A DNA stretch of 64,000 nucleotides from contig NZ_FZTC01000019.1 in assembly GCF_900200035.1 (NCBI RefSeq), positions 372,001-436,000 on the forward strand, in the 5' to 3' direction. Source of the DNA: Klebsiella grimontii (GTDB taxonomy: Bacteria; Pseudomonadota; Gammaproteobacteria; Enterobacterales; Enterobacteriaceae). The notes beneath the pieces are model-generated. The model did no database searches. It was given only the letters and a program-made list of their open reading frames with translations, and was not told the DNA's origin. The position numbers were made by a program, and so were the translations under genes. Each line of letters begins with the position of its first letter. Positions within the stretch are counted from its first letter, which is position 1. Below are positions 42,365 through 51,402 of this stretch, piece by piece.

Positions 42365-43126
42365 ATGGATCTGAATTTACACCACCGCACGGCTATCGTT
42401 ACCGGAGGCGCTACGGGCCTCGGCAAAGAGTTTGTCCTTTCCCTCGCCAGAGAAGGAGTCAATATCTGCTTCACCTATATGCATGAAGACGAGCACCCTG
42501 AACTGCTGGTCGAAACGGTGAAAAGCACTACCAACGTCGAGATCGTTGCGGTGAAAACCGATCTTTCCGACGAGCAAAGCCGTGAGAATCTGTTCGCCAC
42601 CTGTATCGACCGCCTGGGAAATGCCGATATTCTGGTCAATAACGCCGGGATCTGGCTGAGCGGCTACGTTACTGAAATTACCCCACAGGACTGGGATAAG
42701 GTGATGAACATCAACCTGAAGGCGGTATTCCACCTGAGCCAGCTGTTTGTAAACCACTGCCTGGCGAAAGATCGGGCCGGCAGCATTCTGAATATCACCT
42801 CTCAGGCGGCCTTTCACGGTTCGACCACCGGTCATGCTCATTACGCGGCCAGTAAAGCGGGCCTGGTGGCATTCGCCATTTCGCTGGCGCGCGAAGTGGC
42901 GAAACAGAAAATCAATGTCAACAACATCGCCGTCGGCATTATGGATACCGCGATGATCCGTAAAAACATTGAACAGAATCCTGACTATTACGTCAGCCGT
43001 ATTCCGGTAGGCCGGGTGGCCCAGCCGCACGAAATTGCCGATATCGGCGTCTTCATGGTCTCTCCGAAAACCAGCTATATGACGGGAGCGACTCTGGATG
43101 TCACCGGCGGTATGTTGATGCGTTAA
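42365..43126 (+). CDS. Short-chain dehydrogenase/reductase
   Basis: A 253-aa classical SDR: cofactor motif TGGATGLG (13-20), NNAG (92-95), catalytic Ser146 (NITSQ), Tyr160 and Lys164 (YAASK), and C-terminal VTGGMLMR. It interconverts a hydroxyl and a keto group of the sugar or polyol. The ATG at 42365 follows GCGAGGAAAG; an upstream ATG at 42320 lies inside the kinase gene. Confidence 0.92.
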   Translation: MDLNLHHRTAIVTGGATGLGKEFVLSLAREGVNICFTYMHEDEHPELLVETVKSTTNVEIVAVKTDLSDEQSRENLFATCIDRLGNADILVNNAGIWLSGYVTEITPQDWDKVMNINLKAVFHLSQLFVNHCLAKDRAGSILNITSQAAFHGSTTGHAHYAASKAGLVAFAISLAREVAKQKINVNNIAVGIMDTAMIRKNIEQNPDYYVSRIPVGRVAQPHEIADIGVFMVSPKTSYMTGATLDVTGGMLMR

Positions 43127-43142
43127 CTTATGGAGAATGTCT

Positions 43143-44138
43143 ATGAAATGTCTGGCAATTGCCGATCTTTTTATCAATGCAGCGATGATGGACGCGGGTC
43201 TGAACGCGCTGAAAGATAAAGGTATTGCAGTGGAAGTGCGCGAATGGTCGCACGAGTCGATTGAAAAACTGCAGGAGGATAATTTGCTGGTGGAACAGCA
43301 AGGTTCAGAGGCGCTGGCGCTGCCTGCCGCCCTGCTTCAGGGCGCTGAGGAGACGGAGATCCTGATAGTCCAGTTCGCCCCGGTTAACGCGGCGGTATTC
43401 GACAAGCTGCCAAAGCTTAAATACGTCGGCGTGCTGCGCGGCGGCATTGAAAACGTTAATCAGGCGGAGGCCAAAGCGCGCGGGATTGAAGTGATGAACA
43501 CGCCGGGGCGTAATGCCCGCAGCGTGGCTGAGTTTACCGTCGGCATGATTCTGGCGGAGATGCGCAACATCGCCCGCTCGCACGATGCGCTGCGCAATAA
43601 GTTCTGGCGCAAAGAGAGCCCTAACCACCGGGCCATTCCTGAACTGGGCGGCAAAGTGGTAGGTCTGGTCGGGCTGGGGCATATCGCTCAGCTGGTGGCT
43701 GGCTTCCTGCGCGGTTTTGGCAGCGAGATTATCTTTTACGATAAGTACGTCGCTGGCCATGACAGCTATGAAAAGGTGGATTCTCTTGATGAGCTGGTTC
43801 GACGTGCGGATGTGATTTCGCTGCACGCCCGCTTGACGGCGGAAACCGAAAACCTGATCAACGCGCATCATTTCGACTTGATGAAGGAGAGCGCCATTAT
43901 CGTCAACACGGCTCGCTCCGGCCTCATTAACGAAGCCGATCTGATTGCCGCGCTTCGGGCGGGTAAAATCATGGGCGCCGCCCTCGACACTTTTGATGAT
44001 GAACCCCTGCCGGACGATAGCGCGTTTTATTCGCTGAATAACGTCACGATAACGCCGCATATCGCCGGCAGTACTATTGATGCCTTCAGCAATTCACCGA
44101 AGCTTTTTTCTGAGATCTTGCTGAAAAAAATCGGTTAA
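43143..44138 (+). CDS. D-isomer-specific 2-hydroxyacid dehydrogenase
   Basis: A 331-aa enzyme: NAD-binding GLVGLGHIAQ (174-183) with Asp200 closing the second strand, which favours NAD, and the catalytic triad Arg258 (NTARSG), Glu287 (DDEPLP), His306 (TPHIAGS). The family reduces 2-keto acids or oxidises 2-hydroxy acids such as phosphoglycerate. TGGAG at the right distance supports ATG 43143 over 43137. Its presence suggests an acid sugar in the pathway. Confidence 0.92.
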   Translation: MKCLAIADLFINAAMMDAGLNALKDKGIAVEVREWSHESIEKLQEDNLLVEQQGSEALALPAALLQGAEETEILIVQFAPVNAAVFDKLPKLKYVGVLRGGIENVNQAEAKARGIEVMNTPGRNARSVAEFTVGMILAEMRNIARSHDALRNKFWRKESPNHRAIPELGGKVVGLVGLGHIAQLVAGFLRGFGSEIIFYDKYVAGHDSYEKVDSLDELVRRADVISLHARLTAETENLINAHHFDLMKESAIIVNTARSGLINEADLIAALRAGKIMGAALDTFDDEPLPDDSAFYSLNNVTITPHIAGSTIDAFSNSPKLFSEILLKKIG

Positions 44139-44168
44139 CGATTAAAAGAGCCAGTTACGCTTTTATCG

Positions 44169-44214
44169 GGCCCATTGGGCACGGGTTCGCTCGCGCCCAA
44201 TTCGGCCGCCTTTT
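44169..44214 (+). terminator. Terminator-like hairpin upstream of PTS IIC
   Basis: GGCC-C-ATTGGGC pairs with GCCCAAT-TC-GGCC around a GC-rich loop, followed by GCCTTTTAA, ending just before the ribosome site of the IIC gene. It would reduce or regulate IIC expression relative to the enzymes upstream. Confidence 0.6.
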
Positions 44215-44225
44215 AAGGAAATATT

Positions 44226-45488
44226 ATGGATATTATCAACAGCATTATTAGTCTGGGGGCATCAGTAATGATGCCAGTAATATTCTTTATTATCGCACTG
44301 TGCTTTGGCGTAAAAGTGGGCACCGCATTTAAAGCCGGGATGCTGGTGGGGATCGGTTTTGAAGGGGTGGGTCTGGTGATCGGTCTGCTGTTGACCAACC
44401 TTGGCCCGGCGTCGCAGGCCATGGTCGAGCGTATCGGTTTGCACCTGACGGTGGTGGATACCGGCTGGCCGACCGCCTCGACTATCGGCTGGGGTTCGCC
44501 GCTGATGCTGCCGGTGGTGGTGGGGTTTATCGTTATCAATATCGCCATGCTGCTGCTGAAATTAACCAAAACGGTAAATATTGATATATTTAACTACTGG
44601 ATTTTCCTGATTATGGGTTCGGTGGTGTATGCCGGAACCGGTAACTACTGGCTCTCCGTCGGTATCACCTTCGGTATATTTATCTTAACCCTGCTGGCGG
44701 CGGATTTAACCGCTCCCTATTTACAAAAAAACTATAATCTCCAGGGGATTTCGTTTCCCCATCTTACCTGTATAACCTACGTCCCCTTTGGGATTGCCTG
44801 TAACTACATTATTGATAAGATCCCGCTGATCAATAAAATTAATTTCGACCCGGAAAGTATTAATAAAAAATTCGGCGTCTTTGGTGAACCGCTGACTCTG
44901 GGCTTCGTGCTGGGACTGCTGCTGGCCTTCCTTGCGGGATACGACGTTTCCGCTGCGGTCTCGCTGGCGATTAAAGTTTCCGCCGCCATGCTGCTGCTGC
45001 CGAAAATGATCGAAATTTTGGTTCAGGGCCTGCTGATCGTGCGCGACGCCGCCGAAGCGAAGCTGAAGGCTAAGTTTCCTGACCGCGACTTCTATATCGG
45101 CATGGATACCGCGCTGCTTATAGGCGAACCCTCGGTGCTGGCGACCGGACTGCTGTTGATCCCCATGGCGGTGGTGCTGGCGATTATTCTTCCAGGCAAC
45201 CGCGTGCTGCCGTTTGTCGATCTGGCCTCACTGATGTTCCTGCTGGCAATGGTGACGCCGTTTTGCAAGCGCAACATGTTTCGCATGTTCATTACCGGCA
45301 CCCTAGTGGTCAGTTGTATTTTGTACGTTGGGACGGATATTTCGCACGAGTATACCCAGGCCGCGGTCAACTCTCATATTCCGGTACCGGAAGGCATGTC
45401 TGAAATTACCAATATCGTTGGCGGAGCAACCACGCCGGTTGGCTGGCTGGCGCTAAAATTCGGCGAGTTTTTCAGTACCGCGCCATAA
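44226..45488 (+). CDS. PTS EIIC, galactitol (GatC)-type, without IIA/IIB partners
   Basis: A 420-aa integral membrane protein of the GatC family: SLGASVMMPVIFFIIALCFG, GMLVGIGFEGVGLVIGLLL, TVVDTGWPTASTIGWGSPLM, YIGMDTALLIGEPSVLATGL and a C-terminal GGATTPVGWLALKFGEFF. No IIA or IIB gene is present in the operon. An FGGY kinase in the same operon suggests that the substrate may enter unphosphorylated, or that IIA/IIB come from another locus. TTTTAAGGAA precedes the ATG. Confidence 0.92.
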   Translation: MDIINSIISLGASVMMPVIFFIIALCFGVKVGTAFKAGMLVGIGFEGVGLVIGLLLTNLGPASQAMVERIGLHLTVVDTGWPTASTIGWGSPLMLPVVVGFIVINIAMLLLKLTKTVNIDIFNYWIFLIMGSVVYAGTGNYWLSVGITFGIFILTLLAADLTAPYLQKNYNLQGISFPHLTCITYVPFGIACNYIIDKIPLINKINFDPESINKKFGVFGEPLTLGFVLGLLLAFLAGYDVSAAVSLAIKVSAAMLLLPKMIEILVQGLLIVRDAAEAKLKAKFPDRDFYIGMDTALLIGEPSVLATGLLLIPMAVVLAIILPGNRVLPFVDLASLMFLLAMVTPFCKRNMFRMFITGTLVVSCILYVGTDISHEYTQAAVNSHIPVPEGMSEITNIVGGATTPVGWLALKFGEFFSTAP

Positions 45489-45506
45489 ATCGCCCTTCTC
45501 ACTCTA

Positions 45507-45535
45507 CCCGGCGCGGAAAACGGCGTCGGGCTTTT
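45507..45535 (+). terminator. Terminator of the GlpP-linked operon
   Basis: CCCGGCGC pairs with GCGTCGGG (one G-T pair) and is followed by CTTTTT, 19 nt after the IIC stop. Confidence 0.75.
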
Positions 45536-45552
45536 TCGCCCCGCCCGCCATT

Positions 45553-45587
45553 AAAAATGCCTGCCAGGAGGGTAAGCTGGCAGGCAT
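45553..45587 (-). terminator. Terminator of the porin gene
   Basis: ATGCCTGCCAG / CTGGCAGGCAT, an 11-bp perfect stem with a 9-nt loop, followed in the leftward direction by a T-run (AAAAA on the + strand at 45553-45557). It lies 21 nt after the porin stop. Confidence 0.85.
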
Positions 45588-45607
45588 GGCACAATGGACG
45601 TCTGTGC

Positions 45608-46693
45608 TTAGAACTGGTAGGTCATACCCACGGCAACGATGTTGTCGGTACTGATTTTGGCATCGTTGGTGAATTTCGTCTCATCCAGCAGGTTGATTTT
45701 GTAGTCCACATAGGTAGACATGTTTTTATTGAAGTAGTAAGTCGCGCCGACATCAAGGTATTCAACCAGATCCTGGTCGCCGTAGCGGCCCAGATCTTTG
45801 CCTTTCGATTTCAGGTAGGCGATGGACGGACGCAGACCAAAATCGAACTGATACTGGGCCACGACTTCAAAGTTCTGCGCGGTATTGGCGATATAGCCGC
45901 TACCGAACTTCGTCATATTGCGGGTTTCAGCATAGGTGGTCGCCAGGTAGAGGTTGTTGGCGTCATACTTCAGACCGGCCGCCCATACTTCCGCTTTCTC
46001 GCCGCGGGCGTATGCGTTCGGATTGTCGCGACCCGCTTTAACCTGCGCATCGGTACGATCGGACGCCGCGTAGGCTGCACCTGCGGCAAAACCTTCGTAC
46101 TCATAGGTAGAGGCCAGACCCCAGCCATCGCCATGCTGTTTCGCCAAATCGCGACCGTTGCCCTCTTCTTTACCCTGATACTGTACGGCGATATTCAGAC
46201 CATCAACCAGCCCGAAGAAACCGTTGTTACGGTAGGTAGCAACGCCGGTGGTACGCGCGGTGGCGAAGACGTCAGTTTGCGTCCAGGTATCGCCGCCGAA
46301 CTCCGGCAGCATATCGGTCCAGGCGCCGATGTCATAGGCGACACCATAGTTACGCCCGTAGTCCAGTGAACCATATTCGCCGAACTTCAGGCCAGCGAAG
46401 GCGAGACGCGTTTTGTCGCCGGAATTGTCGCCTTCAACGTTATTGGCGCTGAAGTTATATTCCCACTGGCCGTAGCCGGTCAGCTGGTCATTGATCTGCG
46501 TTTCACCTTTGAAGCCCAGACGCGCATAGGTCTGATCGCCATCTTCAGACTTATCGCTGGAGAAGTAATGCAGGCCGGTCACTTTCCCGTAGAGGTCGAG
46601 TTTGTTTCCGTCCTTGTTATACACCTCTGCTGCCTGCACGGTTCCTGCAGCAAGAAGTGTAGAGACGGCCACTGTAAGTAATTTTAATTTCAT
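45608..46693 (-). CDS. General trimeric porin, OmpC/OmpF/PhoE family
   Basis: A 361-aa 16-strand porin: signal peptide [17 protein letters not shown]...VQA/AEVYN, first strands [38 protein letters not shown], constriction-loop motif [12 protein letters not shown] (loop 3), [18 protein letters not shown], and the terminal Phe (VGMTYQF) needed for outer-membrane insertion. The exact orthologue (OmpK36, OmpK35, OmpN-type or PhoE) is not certain; several segments recall PhoE. It is convergent with the PTS IIC operon. Confidence 0.93.
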   Translation of the reverse strand: MKLKLLTVAVSTLLAAGTVQAAEVYNKDGNKLDLYGKVTGLHYFSSDKSEDGDQTYARLGFKGETQINDQLTGYGQWEYNFSANNVEGDNSGDKTRLAFAGLKFGEYGSLDYGRNYGVAYDIGAWTDMLPEFGGDTWTQTDVFATARTTGVATYRNNGFFGLVDGLNIAVQYQGKEEGNGRDLAKQHGDGWGLASTYEYEGFAAGAAYAASDRTDAQVKAGRDNPNAYARGEKAEVWAAGLKYDANNLYLATTYAETRNMTKFGSGYIANTAQNFEVVAQYQFDFGLRPSIAYLKSKGKDLGRYGDQDLVEYLDVGATYYFNKNMSTYVDYKINLLDETKFTNDAKISTDNIVAVGMTYQF

Positions 46694-47583
46694 ATTATTT
46701 CGTCCCTAACTATTAATAAAATATCAAATCTCAGATGCCTTCTGAGCGAACCTATTATGCGATAATTCGCAAAGAGACTTAAAATTAAAAGTTCCTGGTT
46801 TTTATGCCAATTCCGATAATTGTGACGGCGTCAGGGGTTGTTAATTGACCTTGATCAATTAATCTTACCGCTGACCTGTAATTATTCTGAATAAGATCCG
46901 TTGCAACCGGTTAAACCAGAAGATTTAACTAAAGGAGGCGATTTTCTATAAGTAAATTCTAATGATAAGATAAATTAAAGATTGTATTTTGTTAAATGAC
47001 AGCAAAATCATATAGTTATAATTTTAATATCAATGCGAACATTCTCATCCATAAACAGATTCATTCTCCATAACTCCCTCTATAAGGTATATTCAGACTT
47101 TTCTTCTTAAAATAAAACCTGGTGTTATGGGTACCCTCTACGTTATTTTGATTTCTTGACAAAACTCATGGAAATTATAGCACTGCGGTTTAAGGTTTGT
47201 TTAATCTTTTTGTGAAAGGGATAGTCACGACAGTTTTTTCAAGGGATGGGGAAGTGATGAATAAATATAGTTCTGGAAGAGTCCAAAGGATTATGCCTAT
47301 CGGAATGCGATGGAGGCGAATATGTTAAGGCCGATGACGGCGGGACGAAGGCTGGGCGGGAGTCGCCAGCCGACATCGCCAGAGAGGTGAAAAGACGGCT
47401 AAACGGCTGAGTTTGATTCAAACCATCGGTCAGATAAGCAAATGAAGCCCTGGAGAGTGGTTATCCCTCTTCACCGGTTCCGGGTAATGATATGAGACAC
47501 GTTGGCTCAACGTGTCCATCCTGAAAAGCGCCGCAGGCGGAAAAATAAAATGAAAGTGCACAGATAACGGTAACGTGCGGCAA
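46694..47583. other. Long non-coding region between porin and LuxR-like gene
   Basis: Nearly 900 nt. The half next to the porin is AT-rich, with the porin leader (AGGGACG ribosome site) and the FNR-like dyad; it probably holds OmpR-type sites and may encode a small RNA, as other porin upstream regions do, though I see no clear sRNA terminator. The half next to the regulator gene is more GC-rich and has only a dubious 60-codon frame (47239-47421). Confidence 0.5.
46843..46860. promoter_or_regulatory. FNR-like dyad upstream of the porin
   Basis: AATTGACCTTGATCAATT has the FNR half-site arrangement TTGAC-N4-ATCAA (consensus TTGAT-N4-ATCAA, one mismatch). It lies about 150 nt upstream of the porin start. 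Oxygen control is possible, but the distance to the promoter is unknown. Confidence 0.4.
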
Positions 47584-48090
47584 TTACTCCGGCATGAATT
47601 TATCGATCAGCGAAAAAGCGTGTAAATAATTAGACAGCGCCAGTAGCGCATGAAATGAATGAAAGCCAAACTTTTCAATTATTTTTCTTTTATTGCAGCT
47701 ATAAGCCTTCGGTGAAATGCCGAGCAGTTCCGGATAATCCTTTGCCAGCACGTTAAACTTCATTACAAAAATATACTGAAACTCTCGCTCTGTTAAAGTG
47801 ATATCTTCCCCCACCGGGATCCCGTCAGTTACCCTGTCGATGATATTGGCGATATGCGCGGTGCGCCTCTTATTTATCAAACAAACAATATTATCTTCGA
47901 CCTTAAAGCAAACAAAATTCTTTTTCATTTCAAAGCTGTTAATCAGAAAATGAAACTGCGCGCGCCTGCTGGTTGGGTACCTTGTTAAGCACAAATCGAC
48001 CAGATTCGCCTGCTTCGCCGCTTTTACGTCATTTATTTTCAGCCGCATGGCTTTTTTAAAAAAATGATTGTGGCTGACAATCGTCACCAT
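47584..48090 (-). CDS. LuxR-like helix-turn-helix regulator
   Basis: A 168-aa protein with a C-terminal LuxR/FixJ-like helix-turn-helix: LTEREFQYIFVMKFNVLAKD, ELLGISPKAYSCNKRKIIEK, then FGFHSFHALLALSNYL. The pattern follows the usual LuxR HTH but is divergent. The N-terminal half (KNFVCFKVEDNIVCLINKRR) has no receiver-domain aspartate motif. It resembles the small orphan LuxR-like proteins that regulate fimbriae or stress genes. The 490-nt flanks on both sides are unoccupied. Target unknown. Confidence 0.72.
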   Translation of the reverse strand: MVTIVSHNHFFKKAMRLKINDVKAAKQANLVDLCLTRYPTSRRAQFHFLINSFEMKKNFVCFKVEDNIVCLINKRRTAHIANIIDRVTDGIPVGEDITLTEREFQYIFVMKFNVLAKDYPELLGISPKAYSCNKRKIIEKFGFHSFHALLALSNYLHAFSLIDKFMPE

Positions 48091-48517
48091 TCCTTTCCCT
48101 CACGAAAGCCGAATAATCCTTATAAAAAGGCGAAAATACGCGCCATGGGGATTTACCCATGAGTGAAGTGGGTGAATTATAAGTTTGTTTAATATTTATT
48201 GTCCAGACGCGCGCTTTTCAGAAAAATCCCGCAATAACCGCGCTGATTAATTTTGCGTCAGCCCGCGCACGGCGATTCAATCAATCATTATTTTAAGAAT
48301 TTTCTCATTAGACATCGGAATAAGCGCAATAAGCAGAATAATACACTGATATTTTATGTAAATTCGATTGATTAAATCAAATAAATATATTTATCGAAAT
48401 ATTATTCCACATTAACAAGACTACCCGCGAAGGAACGTAAAGCGTTTATTCATTTTACCAATGTTTATTTGCCATTCGTTTAAGTCTGCGCCGGGTGATG
48501 ACCCGGCGCGAAGAAGT
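48091..48517. other. Intergenic region between the LuxR-like gene and the iron ABC operon
   Basis: AT-rich, no gene. It contains an inverted repeat CATGGG-GATTTA-CCCATG (48144-48161) some 55 nt upstream of the LuxR-like start, which could be an autoregulatory site, and the terminator hairpin of the ABC operon at its right end. Confidence 0.45.
48488..48509 (-). terminator. Terminator hairpin of the iron ABC operon
   Basis: GCGCCGGGT-GATG-ACCCGGCGC forms a 9-bp, very GC-rich stem 9 nt after the permease stop. The T-run downstream is poor. Confidence 0.65.
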
Positions 48518-49525
48518 TTACGCCCGGTTTCTGGCAAGCAGGATAATGATAAACAATCCGCCGATTCCGGCCGTAATGATCCCAATCGGCAGCTCCTGCG
48601 GGGCCAACAGCGTCCTGCTGACAATGTCGCCGCCGCACAGGAGCACGGCCCCCCACAGGCCGCATAAAGGAAGCAGCAACAGATGTTTGACGCCGGAAAA
48701 GTAGCGGCACATATGCGGCACCATCAGGCCGATAAAGCCAATCACTCCGGTTAAAGCCACCAGCAGCGAGGTGGCCAGCGCGCAGCAGAAAAAAACCTCC
48801 ATTCTCAGGCGGCCAACGTTAATACCCAGCGACTGCGCGGTCTGCTCGCCGGCCAGTAAGCCATCCAGCGAGCGCCAGCGTAACAGTACGAACGCGCCGA
48901 GAAACAGCAGACTGAATACGGCATACGGTAAATTATCCCAGCGCGCCAGACCGAGCCCTCCCAACGACCAGAACAGTACCGAACTGGCGGCCCGCTGATC
49001 GCCGGAGAAAATCAGATAGCTGGTCAGCGCGCCGAATAAAAAGGAGATCGCCAACCCGCAAATCACTAAGTGTTCGGCGCCGCGCTGCTTTTTAAAATGA
49101 AACAGCAGCATCACCGCCACCGCCGAGCAGAGTCCGCCAACGAATGCCGATACCGGCAGCGTCAGCGCGCCAAGCCGCTCGCCGAATCGGGTAATCACCA
49201 GCACCGCGCCCGCCGATGCGCCGGAGGAGAGACCAAATAAAAAAGGATCGGCCAGATCGTTGCGCGTGGTGGTCTGTAAAAGGCCGCCCACGATGGCCAA
49301 CACGGCGCCCGCCAGCACCGAGAGCAGCGTTCTCGGCACGCGTAAATCAATGACAATACGCCCGATCATCTCCGATACCGGCACATCCAGCAGCCGCAAG
49401 GCTCCAAGAACCTGGGCCAGCGATAGCGGTACGCTCCCTTTGGCAACGCTGAGCAGCATCAAACCGGCTAACAGCGGCAGCGCGCCCCACATTGCCCAGC
49501 AGTAACGAAATTGAGTGCCCCTCAT
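48518..49525 (-). CDS. FecCD-family iron-complex ABC permease
   Basis: A 335-aa membrane protein with nine to ten hydrophobic segments and BtuC/FecCD marks: RVPRTLLSVLAGAVLAIVGG, NDLADPFLFGLSSGASAGAV, VALTGVIGFIGLMVPHMCRY and a C-terminal GIITAGIGGLFIIILLARNR. It forms the channel for a siderophore or other metal chelate. It overlaps the upstream binding-protein gene by four bases. Confidence 0.94.
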   Translation of the reverse strand: MRGTQFRYCWAMWGALPLLAGLMLLSVAKGSVPLSLAQVLGALRLLDVPVSEMIGRIVIDLRVPRTLLSVLAGAVLAIVGGLLQTTTRNDLADPFLFGLSSGASAGAVLVITRFGERLGALTLPVSAFVGGLCSAVAVMLLFHFKKQRGAEHLVICGLAISFLFGALTSYLIFSGDQRAASSVLFWSLGGLGLARWDNLPYAVFSLLFLGAFVLLRWRSLDGLLAGEQTAQSLGINVGRLRMEVFFCCALATSLLVALTGVIGFIGLMVPHMCRYFSGVKHLLLLPLCGLWGAVLLCGGDIVSRTLLAPQELPIGIITAGIGGLFIIILLARNRA

Positions 49526-50478
49526 TGGTTAGCCGCTGGATACAGCGCATGAGCCAGCTTTTCCGCCGCGTTGATATTCGCCGGGCCGGGCGTCAATTCA
49601 GCATACTGCAGCTTCAGGTAGCGCTGCTGCTTCACCGCCGGTGTCTGCTTCATTAACGGATGATTTTCGAGGAAACGGCGCAGCGAATCAGCGCCGCTGC
49701 CGGTCTGATAATCGAGAAGAATAATAAAGTCAGGCTCCGCCGTCGCCACGCTCTCCCAGGAGGTGGTTCCCCAGCTCATCTCCAGGCCGTCCATCACGTT
49801 TTTCCCTCCGGCCGCTTCAATAATCGCGGTCGGCATGGCGTACCGCCCGCTGGTAAAGGGCTTATCTTCGCCAGAGTCATAGACAAACACTTTCAATGGC
49901 TGTACGCCCCGCGGCGGCTTAGGCAACGCGTTCAGCGCTTTCTTCCAGCCGTCAACCAGCGTCTGGGCCTCATGCCGCTTGCCAAAAATTTTGCCCAGCG
50001 TCAGCTCATCGTTGTACAGCAGGTCCATACTCGCTTTACGTTTATGCTCCGCGGTAAAGACGCAGCTCTCGCTCAGCACAAAGGTTTTGATGCCGTATTT
50101 ATCGAGCACGGAAGGCGTGACCTCGCCGCCGACCTTCATGCCGTAATTCCAGCCTGCGAAAAAGAAATCAGGATTCACCGCCAGCAGCGTTTCCAGAGAG
50201 GGATATTTTGGCGCCAGCTCGGGAATGGCTCCCATCTGGTGTTTAAATTCCGGGGTCATTTTGTACCACCCGGTAATGCCGGTTAAGCCCACGATGCGGT
50301 CCTGCAACCCGAGAGCAAAAGCCATTTCAGACATATTCAGGTCGTGTATAACCGCCCTTTTCGGCGCCTGGGTGAAGGTCACCGGCGTTCCGCAGCTCTC
50401 AATAGTGACGGGGAAATCAGCCGCGCTCGCCGCTGAAATGGAAAGAACCGCCATCATGCCTGCAAACCCTTTTTTCAT
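49522..50478 (-). CDS. Iron-complex ABC transporter substrate-binding protein
   Basis: A 318-aa periplasmic protein with signal peptide (MKKGFAGMMAVLSISAASA/ADFP) and the FepB/BtuF-type two-lobe fold joined by a long helix: PKRAVIHDLNMSEMAFALG, YPSLETLLAVNPDFFFAGW, KTFVLSESC, DFIILLDYQTG. It delivers the chelate to the FecCD permease. The ligand is not evident; several members of this group bind hydroxamates or metallophores. Confidence 0.9.
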   Translation of the reverse strand: MKKGFAGMMAVLSISAASAADFPVTIESCGTPVTFTQAPKRAVIHDLNMSEMAFALGLQDRIVGLTGITGWYKMTPEFKHQMGAIPELAPKYPSLETLLAVNPDFFFAGWNYGMKVGGEVTPSVLDKYGIKTFVLSESCVFTAEHKRKASMDLLYNDELTLGKIFGKRHEAQTLVDGWKKALNALPKPPRGVQPLKVFVYDSGEDKPFTSGRYAMPTAIIEAAGGKNVMDGLEMSWGTTSWESVATAEPDFIILLDYQTGSGADSLRRFLENHPLMKQTPAVKQQRYLKLQYAELTPGPANINAAEKLAHALYPAANQ

Positions 50479-50502
50479 GCTTCGTTATCCTTCAATAATG
50501 TA

Positions 50503-51312
50503 TTACGCATAGCCCGGAACCTCGAAAATCCGCAGCGCCTTCCCCGTTTCGGGATGCGGTACGGTAAAGCTGGTCAAGCCAAAGACCGGGTAAAGCCGTT
50601 CTGAAACCAGTACGCGCTCCGGCACGTCCCAGGCCAGGGCGCGCCCTTGCGATAAAAGCAAAACCCGGTCGGCAAAGGACTCAATCAGGGAAAGATCGTG
50701 CAGTACCGCAACGACCGTGATCCCCAGGCTTTTCACTAATGCCAGCAGTTCCACCCTGGCCTGCGGATCGAGGTGGTTGGTCGGTTCATCCAGCAGCACC
50801 AGTTTTGGCGACTGGGCCAGCACCCGCGCCAGCGCCGCCCGCTGTCGCTCGCCGCCGGATAACGCGGAGAGCGAGCGCGTGCGCAGCTTCTGCAATCCCG
50901 TATCGTTAATCGCCCGGGTTACGATGCTTTCATGTTCGCGCCGTGACATATCCCGGGCGTGGGGAATACGTCCAAGAGCGACATAATCCTCAAGCGCCAG
51001 ACGCATATCGGGGGCGTCGTTCTGCGCCAGTACCGCTATCTGCCGGGCCCGGTGCTGCCGGGTTAATGCGGAGACGGAGCGGCCATATAAGCGAACGTCG
51101 CCCTCCCGCACCGTCAGTTCATGATCTATCGCGCGCAATAAAGAGGTTTTTCCGCTGCCGTTCGGGCCAATGACCGCCAGGCACTCCCCTTTACCGGCAC
51201 TAAAATGAATGTCGGCGAGAATGTCCCCGCCGCCGGGACGCGGCAACGATGCGATACTGACGCTAAGCACCGGGACATTGGTCGTACCACCCTTTGTCAA
51301 ACTCTCCTCCAT
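50503..51312 (-). CDS. Iron-complex ABC transporter ATP-binding protein
   Basis: A 269-aa FepC/BtuD-type ATPase: Walker A IGPNGSGKTSLLRAI, Q-loop VLAQND, signature LSGGERQRAALAR, Walker B PKLVLLDEPTNHLD and switch His VLHDLSL. It is the first gene of the three-gene operon and starts 75 nt from a strong Fur box. Confidence 0.94.
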   Translation of the reverse strand: MEESLTKGGTTNVPVLSVSIASLPRPGGGDILADIHFSAGKGECLAVIGPNGSGKTSLLRAIDHELTVREGDVRLYGRSVSALTRQHRARQIAVLAQNDAPDMRLALEDYVALGRIPHARDMSRREHESIVTRAINDTGLQKLRTRSLSALSGGERQRAALARVLAQSPKLVLLDEPTNHLDPQARVELLALVKSLGITVVAVLHDLSLIESFADRVLLLSQGRALAWDVPERVLVSERLYPVFGLTSFTVPHPETGKALRIFEVPGYA

Positions 51313-51387
51313 TAGCCGTTCTCCCTTGCTCTTAAGCGCGGATTAGCGAAACGCACTCTCTTGTTCATTTTCACCGCAGAAAATAGA

Positions 51388-51402
51388 TGATAATCATTAT
51401 CA
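51388..51402. promoter_or_regulatory. Fur box
   Basis: TGATAATCATTATCA is a perfect 7-1-7 inverted repeat and the core of the Fur consensus. It lies 75 nt upstream of the leftward ABC operon and 200 nt upstream of the rightward NIPSNAP-like gene, so iron repletion should repress the ABC operon and perhaps both. Confidence 0.9.

Noticed and set aside
47239..47421. A 60-codon frame on the - strand between porin and LuxR-like gene
   Set aside because: Ser/Pro-rich translation without a ribosome site, domain or compact hydrophobic core. More likely non-coding.
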